Assembly (NCBI GenBank): GCA_959026535.1
Contig: CAUFMB010000060.1
Span: 1 to 11,108 of the forward strand
Origin: an uncultured Collinsella sp.
GTDB lineage: Bacteria > Actinomycetota > Coriobacteriia > Coriobacteriales > Coriobacteriaceae
Direction of reading: 5' to 3'
DNA length: 11,108 bases
Positions within the stretch are counted from its first letter, which is position 1; the number at the start of each line of letters is the position of its first letter. The position numbers and the translations under genes were made by a program. This document shows positions 6,562-11,108 of the stretch, in pieces. The notes under the pieces were generated by a model, which was not told the origin of the DNA, ran no database searches, and worked only from the letters and a program-made list of their open reading frames with translations.

Positions 6562-7290
6562 TTACTCCTCCGATGCGGTGGCCGCGGTGTCGTCACCTTC
6601 GGCACCATCACCGGCAGAAGGCTCGGCCAAGCGGTAGCCCACGCCGCGCACGGTCTCGATGGCGCCGGCATGCTCGCCCAGTTTTTGGCGAAGCGTCTGC
6701 ACGTGCACGTCAACGGTGCGCGAACCGCCGTCGAAGTCCCAGCCCCACACGCTCTGCAGCAACGACTCGCGGGTAAAGACCACGCCGGGCTTGCGCATGA
6801 GGTACTCGAGCAGGTCGAACTCGCGCAGGGTGAGCTTAAGCGGCTCGCCGGCAACGGTCACCTCGCGATGGCTGGGCGAGAGCACGATGTCGCCCACGCT
6901 GAGCACATCGCTCGCCTGCTTGACCATGCCGCCGCGACGCAGCAGTGCGCGGCAGCGGCTGGCGAGCTCCATGAGCGAGAAGGGTTTAGTCAGGTAATCG
7001 TCGGCACCGCCATCGAGCGCCATCACCTTGTCGAGCTCGGTATCCTTGGCGGTAAGCATCATGATGGGCACCGTCGCCGTCAGGCGATCGGCACGCAGAC
7101 GACGCATAATCGCCAAGCCATCGGTATCGGGCAGCATGATATCGAGCAGTACAGCATCGGGCACCCGTCGCGCCACGGCAGCTTTAAACTCACCATCGCA
7201 CGAAAAGCCTTCGGCCTCGATCCCCTGCTTGCGCAGTGCATAGACCGTCAAATCCCTGATGTTGTCATCGTCCTCGACGTAATAGATCAT
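6562..7290 (-). CDS. PhoP/RegX3-like OmpR-family response regulator
   Basis: This DNA-binding regulator is the partner of the PhoR-like kinase that follows three bases later. The 242 residues hold a receiver domain with acidic residues E6-D8, phospho-acceptor D50 in LLDIMLPD, T80 in MLTAK, and K102 in TKPF. A winged-helix output domain follows, with SRTVDVHVQTLRQKL as recognition helix and VRGVGYRL as wing. The acidic tail after residue 225 is not essential to the family. An ATG eight codons further upstream (7314) is possible. I chose 7290 because AAAGGGG (7297-7303) is six bases before it and receiver domains normally begin within a few residues of the first strand. The gene lies 64 bases after pstB and may share its transcript or use its own promoter near the palindrome at 7331. 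Confidence 0.93.
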   Translation of the reverse strand: MIYYVEDDDNIRDLTVYALRKQGIEAEGFSCDGEFKAAVARRVPDAVLLDIMLPDTDGLAIMRRLRADRLTATVPIMMLTAKDTELDKVMALDGGADDYLTKPFSLMELASRCRALLRRGGMVKQASDVLSVGDIVLSPSHREVTVAGEPLKLTLREFDLLEYLMRKPGVVFTRESLLQSVWGWDFDGGSRTVDVHVQTLRQKLGEHAGAIETVRGVGYRLAEPSAGDGAEGDDTAATASEE

Positions 7291-7296
7291 GTTGAA

Positions 7297-7303
7297 CCCC
7301 TTT
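7297..7303 (-). promoter_or_regulatory. Ribosome binding site deciding the PhoP-like start
   Basis: AAAGGGG lies six bases before the ATG at 7290. The alternative ATG at 7314 has no comparable site in front, so the shorter protein is preferred. Confidence 0.7.
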
Positions 7304-7330
7304 GCGGCCGGCATGACCGCATCTTAACCC

Positions 7331-7344
7331 TAAAGGTACCTTTA
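7331..7344. promoter_or_regulatory. Perfect 14-bp palindrome between pstB and the PhoP-like gene
   Basis: TAAAGGTACCTTTA is its own reverse complement, with no unpaired centre. It begins 40 bases upstream of the regulator ATG and ends 10 bases after the pstB stop. A loop-free palindrome suits a dimeric DNA-binding protein better than an RNA hairpin. Just downstream on the minus strand a TAAGAT could serve as -10, which would place the palindrome inside the spacer region. Function is inferred from position only. Confidence 0.35.
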
Positions 7345-7354
7345 CTAGATGGTA

Positions 7355-8230
<876 letters not shown>

Positions 8231-8237
8231 ACCGCAT

Positions 8238-8243
8238 ACCTCC
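8238..8243 (-). promoter_or_regulatory. Ribosome binding site deciding the pstB start
   Basis: GGAGGT is a near-ideal Shine-Dalgarno sequence seven bases before the ATG at 8230. It rules out the GTG at 8245, which overlaps it. Confidence 0.75.
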
Positions 8244-8305
8244 ACATCGATATCAATTCAGCAGTATCGATAGTAGAAATCGCGGCTCATATGCACGTGA
8301 GCGCA

Positions 8306-8322
8306 TTGTCAAGTGTTTGTAA
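8306..8322. promoter_or_regulatory. Pho-box-like 11-bp direct repeat before pstB
   Basis: On the + strand TTGTCA (8306-8311) and TTGTAA (8317-8322) start exactly 11 bases apart, the phasing used by PhoB/PhoP tandem binding sites. Against the E. coli Pho box I count 12 of 18 matching positions. The region lies about 76-92 bases before the pstB ATG. It overlaps a perfect TTGACA (8311-8306, minus strand), which could be a -35 box with TATGAG 15 bases downstream. The repeat faces opposite to pstB transcription, which weakens the case. Confidence 0.4.
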
Positions 8323-8333
8323 GGGCACGCTGG

Positions 8334-9572
8334 CTATGCGGCGGGCAGCTCGATGGTGAATATCGTGTGTTCGGGCGTCGATTCACATGCAACGGTACCG
8401 CCGTGTGCCGCGATGATCTCCTTGGCAATAGCAAGGCCCAGACCGGCACCACCGCGATTGGTCGCACGCGCCGCATCCAGGCGATAGAACTTCTCAAAGA
8501 TCACCTTGAGCTTAGCCGCAGGGATAGGATCGCCCTGATTGATAAAGCGAACGCGCACGCCGCCATCGTCTTGGCGCCCGGCCCCAATCGTGATAGTCGA
8601 GCCCTCATAGCTATAGGCGACGGCGTTTTTCATGATGTTGTTGAACACGCGAGCCATCTTGTCGCCATCCACGAGCACCGTCAGGTCCTCGTGGATATCA
8701 ACTTGGGCTTCCTTATGCTGCTCGTTGAGGATGGGATAGAACTCGTCAGCCACCTGAGCCAGCAGCAACCCCAGATCAACATAGCCGCGCGTGAGCACGA
8801 TATCGTGGAAGTCAAAGCGTGTGATATCGAAGAACTCTTCGATGAGTGCATCGAGCCGGTGCGCCTTGTCGAGAGCCACGCCCGTAAAGTGCGCACGTTG
8901 CTCAACCGGCAGCTCAGGAGCCTCTTGCAGCAGCGAAAGATAGCCCACCACACTGGCAAGCGGGGTGCGTAGGTCATGTGCCAAGTACGTGACCAGATCG
9001 TCCTTGCGATGCGACTCGTCACGCAAGGCCTGTTGCACCTTGCGCTCACGGTCACGCACGCGGTTAAGGGCGCCCTCGACCTCCAAGAAGTCGCCGTCGA
9101 TGTTGTCCCAGGTGTCGGGGTGATCGATCAGGCGATCTTGAATACGAGCGGCCAGCACACAATCGGCATGCTGCTCGCCCTGTTCGTAGCCCTGGTAGTA
9201 CAGGGCGCGGCCACACAAGAACAGCACGCACGCGGCAAGCGCCAGCACAAAGCCAAGCATGTTGAATACAAAGCCGGCATCGAACAGCACCGGCCCTTCG
9301 ATGCCGCCGAGCGCCATGGCGCCAATCGCCAACGTCATGGCCCACGCAGCGCCGCCAATCACCATGCAGCGGCGCACGATCTCAAATCGATCGATCAGCA
9401 AAAAGCCGGCAAGCAGCACCGTCAAGATTCCGGCGATGTTGTCGATGCCAATCAGCAGCAGGCTCAGCAAAAAGAGCAGCACCGTTGCAAGCGCGCGGTT
9501 GTCGACGACCGACCTCACGTATTCAAAGAGCCGATCGGGTACCTCGAATGCCTGCCTATCGTCTTTTGTCAT
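8334..9572 (-). CDS. VanS-like sensor histidine kinase
   Basis: This membrane kinase partners the VanR-like regulator encoded just upstream. The 412 residues begin with four predicted membrane segments (about 27-43, 46-60, 70-88, 102-121) joined by short loops. It therefore lacks a large external sensor and may sense within the membrane. A linker helix leads to the H-box YLAHDLRTPLASVVGYLSLL, with phospho-acceptor H199. The ATPase domain has NNIMKNAVAYSY, FEKFYRLDAAR and GGAGLGLAIAKEII. The G1 box is INQGDPI instead of DxGxG, a variant I associate with VanS-type kinases. I prefer the ATG at 9572, which has GGTGGGG (9581-9587) eight bases upstream. The GTG at 9578 is too close to that site. 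The gap from the regulator gene is 16 bases. The ligand is unknown, and similarity to VanS does not imply glycopeptide resistance. Confidence 0.9.
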   Translation of the reverse strand: MTKDDRQAFEVPDRLFEYVRSVVDNRALATVLLFLLSLLLIGIDNIAGILTVLLAGFLLIDRFEIVRRCMVIGGAAWAMTLAIGAMALGGIEGPVLFDAGFVFNMLGFVLALAACVLFLCGRALYYQGYEQGEQHADCVLAARIQDRLIDHPDTWDNIDGDFLEVEGALNRVRDRERKVQQALRDESHRKDDLVTYLAHDLRTPLASVVGYLSLLQEAPELPVEQRAHFTGVALDKAHRLDALIEEFFDITRFDFHDIVLTRGYVDLGLLLAQVADEFYPILNEQHKEAQVDIHEDLTVLVDGDKMARVFNNIMKNAVAYSYEGSTITIGAGRQDDGGVRVRFINQGDPIPAAKLKVIFEKFYRLDAARATNRGGAGLGLAIAKEIIAAHGGTVACESTPEHTIFTIELPAA

Positions 9573-9588
9573 ATCCACTTCCCCACCA

Positions 9589-10293
9589 TCAAAGGCGCCA
9601 TTCGATGATGTAGCCGACGCCCCAGACGTTTTTGATAAAGCGTGGCTTTTGTGCGTCGTCGCCGATCTTTTCGCGCAAGTGGCGAATATGCACCATCACC
9701 GTATTGTTGGAGCCGGGCATAAAGTCCTCGTTCCACACCGCGCGGAACAGGTCCTCCACGGCCACCACGCTGCCGCGATGCTCGACCAGATACAGCAAGA
9801 TTGAATACTCGGTGGGTGTGAGGCGTACCGGTGCACCGTCCACCGTCACGGAACGAGCGTCGCGGTTGATCTCCAAGCCGTCGAGCTGAATGGTCGGCGA
9901 CTCGGCCGCCTGCGCGCGGCTACCGTAGCTGGTGTAGCGGCGCAACTGAGCATGAACGCGCGCGATGAGCTCCAGCGGGCGGAACGGCTTAACCACGTAA
10001 TCGTCCGCGCCAAGCGAAAGGCCCCCGATCTTGTCTTGCTGGGCATCGCGCGCCGTCAGCATGATTACGGGATAGGTATGGCTGGAACGGATCGTACGCA
10101 GCAGCTCAAACCCATCGATATCGGGCAGCATGACATCCAGCAGCGCCAAATCAAACTCCTGCTCCAAAATCGCCTTGGCAGCATCGGCCCCGCTATAGGC
10201 AATCTGGACATCAAAGCCCTCTTTTGTAAGGTAGATGCCAACCAAGTCGGCGATGGCCTTTTCGTCATCAACTACCAGTATGCGCTCGTTCAT
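9589..10293 (-). CDS. VanR-like OmpR-family response regulator
   Basis: This DNA-binding regulator is paired with the VanS-like kinase that follows. The 234 residues have a receiver domain with D9/D10, phospho-acceptor D53 in LLDVMLPD, T80 in MLTAR, and K102 in VKPF. A winged-helix domain follows, whose SNNTVMVHIRHLREKIGD recognition helix and NVWGVGYIIEW end are typical of the VanR branch. The ATG at 10293 has AGGAG (10299-10303) five bases upstream. It diverges from a D-alanyl-D-alanine carboxypeptidase gene with about 200 bases between them, so control of that cell-wall enzyme is plausible. No vanHAX ligase or dipeptidase genes are present, so this is more likely an envelope-stress regulator than a resistance operon. 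Confidence 0.92.
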   Translation of the reverse strand: MNERILVVDDEKAIADLVGIYLTKEGFDVQIAYSGADAAKAILEQEFDLALLDVMLPDIDGFELLRTIRSSHTYPVIMLTARDAQQDKIGGLSLGADDYVVKPFRPLELIARVHAQLRRYTSYGSRAQAAESPTIQLDGLEINRDARSVTVDGAPVRLTPTEYSILLYLVEHRGSVVAVEDLFRAVWNEDFMPGSNNTVMVHIRHLREKIGDDAQKPRFIKNVWGVGYIIEWRL

Positions 10294-10313
10294 GCGTGCT
10301 CCTCTCGCGCTCC

Positions 10314-10319
10314 ATTATG
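10314..10319 (-). promoter_or_regulatory. Candidate -10 box of the VanR-like gene
   Basis: CATAAT (minus strand, 10319-10314) matches the -10 consensus at 5 of 6 positions, 20 bases before the ATG of the regulator. At 17 bases further upstream no acceptable -35 exists (TGTGTG). This suits a promoter that needs an activator. The short leader of about 10-15 bases still leaves room for the AGGAG site only if transcription starts close to the box. Confidence 0.3.
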
Positions 10320-10358
10320 CCCGAGGCGACGCACGCCACACACAACAAGCGTGGGTGA

Positions 10359-10374
10359 TTAAGTCGGCCTTAAG
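10359..10374. promoter_or_regulatory. TTAAG direct repeat with 11-bp phasing (possible regulator site)
   Basis: TTAAG occurs at 10359-10363 and again at 10370-10374, exactly 11 bases apart. It lies in the divergent region between the VanR-like gene and the carboxypeptidase gene. OmpR/PhoB-family regulators bind tandem half-sites at this spacing. The position is about 40 bases upstream of the candidate -10 of the regulator gene, consistent with autoregulation, and about 70 bases upstream of the dacA -10. Confidence 0.35.
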
Positions 10375-10418
10375 CACCCTTGCGCCCGTTCGGGAGCGGA
10401 TGTGGGCCACGCACGCAC

Positions 10419-10451
10419 GCGATAATCGCCGACGCCGGCAAACGATATACT
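10419..10451 (+). promoter_or_regulatory. Candidate dacA promoter with GCGAT-A-ATCGC dyad
   Basis: TATACT (10446-10451) is a good -10 box about 40 bases before the proposed GTG start. No clear -35 is visible. At that position lies the inverted repeat GCGAT-A-ATCGC (10419-10429), a possible regulator site. The rest of the 197-base divergent region holds no open frame that I would call a gene. Confidence 0.35.
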
Positions 10452-10490
10452 CTAGTTCCAGAAGAGACCATCCCGTCGAAAGCGAAATCT

Positions 10491-11069
10491 GTGAAGTCCC
10501 TCGCCTCTTTTGCAAAGCGCTCAGCCCAGCTTGCCGCCGGCTTTGTCTGCGCTATCGCCCTTGCCGCTGGCGCGCCCACCGTCGCCGGCGCCCAAGTGTT
10601 CACGACCGACAATGTTTGCGGCAAAACCGCCGATGCGCGCGGCATCACGGCCGAAAACCTGCCCGATATCGATGCGACCAATGCCCTCGTCATGGGCAAA
10701 GACGGCACCGTCTACTATGGGCGCGGCGCCGATGAGCAGGTCAAGATTGCCTCGATCACCAAGGTCATGACCGCAATCCTAACCGTCGAGAATTGCAAGA
10801 TGGACGAGAAGGTCACGGTGAGCAACGCCGCAGCCACCGTGGGTAATTCGACCGCCGGCTTGCTCGAAGGCGACGAGCTTACCGTGGAGCAGGCACTACG
10901 CGGTCTGATGATTCCTTCGGGCAACGACGCCGCCATCGTGCTCGCCGAATATGTGGGCAAGAAGATCGACCCCAAGACCAAAGACGCCGAGGCCACATTT
11001 GTGAAGGCCATGAACGAGCGCGCTAAGAAGCTCGGCTGCACCGGTACGCTTTTTGAAAGGCTCTGTTAG
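10491..11069 (+). pseudogene. dacA: D-alanyl-D-alanine carboxypeptidase (DacA, S11), broken at its 3' end
   Basis: An intact version trims the terminal D-Ala from peptidoglycan stem peptides outside the membrane. The reading frame encodes 192 residues from GTG 10491. They comprise a signal peptide (KR then a hydrophobic core, likely cut after AGA near residue 34), the S-x-x-K motif SITK with nucleophile S88 and K91, and SGN at 143-145 in MIPSGNDAA. After KLGCTGTLFE, where the family continues with an NPHGL-type segment, the sequence changes to RLC and a TAG. About half the protein, including the K-T-G motif, is missing. The change coincides with GGCTCTGTT at 11059, which resembles an insertion sequence terminus. 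The ribosome site (GAAAGCG) is weak. A TTG at 10380 is an alternative start but lies in the promoter region. Loss of activity is inferred. Confidence 0.75.
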
Positions 11070-11108
11070 ACCAGGATTGACATACATGTGTCCCCACGGT
11101 GCCATATC
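11059..11108. mobile_element. Probable end of an insertion sequence interrupting dacA (partial)
   Basis: The last 50 bases do not continue the carboxypeptidase. They start with GGCTCTGTTAGACCAGG, which has the look of a transposon inverted-repeat terminus. An inward TTGACA (11077-11082) follows that could drive a transposase to the right of the window. The family is not recognised. No transposase, second terminus or target-site duplication is visible because the window ends here. An assembly junction or another rearrangement could give the same picture. Confidence 0.45.

Noticed and set aside
8246..8272. Two ATCGAT palindromes 20 bases apart upstream of pstB
   Set aside because: Noted at 8246-8251 and 8266-8271, but six-base palindromes are common and no promoter element lines up with them.
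8334..11069. Vancomycin resistance operon
   Set aside because: Only VanR/VanS-like regulators are present. There is no vanH, vanA/B ligase or vanX, and the carboxypeptidase is S11-type DacA, not VanY.

Overview
The window is GC-rich and carries AAAGG/GGAGG-type ribosome binding sites and Gram-positive-type regulators. These include a VanRS-like pair, a PhoPR-like pair, and a separate-subunit CpsB/C/D phosphoregulatory set. This fits a high-GC Gram-positive gut anaerobe of the Coriobacteriia, and Collinsella is my best guess. The genus is an inference from gene content and style, not something the sequence proves.

All genes except the last are on the minus strand, so the order of transcription is right to left. 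At the far right a D-alanyl-D-alanine carboxypeptidase (dacA-like, + strand) diverges from a VanR/VanS-like two-component pair (10293 to 8334). Next, with its own upstream region, comes pstB, the ATPase of the phosphate transporter, without pstS, pstC, pstA or phoU. It is followed by a PhoP/PhoR-like response regulator and kinase (7290 to 5134) that ends at a probable intrinsic terminator (5080-5108). A second unit reads from 4938 to 2334: a Wzz/CpsC-type membrane modulator, a CpsD-type tyrosine autokinase, a CpsB/YwqE-type PHP phosphatase, and a GNAT acetyltransferase. No glycosyltransferase is present. Last is htpG (Hsp90), with its own promoter region and a strong hairpin just after its stop codon.

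Most of the window therefore concerns envelope and phosphate signalling: two sensor kinase systems, a phosphate uptake ATPase, capsule or exopolysaccharide chain-length phosphoregulation, and a cell-wall peptidase. I see no clear new enzyme system. The points worth a second look are mostly non-coding. The carboxypeptidase reading frame breaks off before its third catalytic motif, at what looks like the end of an insertion sequence. Two regulator promoter regions carry 11-bp-phased direct repeats of the PhoB/OmpR type. REP-like repeats lie on both sides of the GNAT gene. A perfect 14-bp palindrome lies before the PhoP-like gene. The first 106 bases hold a structured element of unknown identity.
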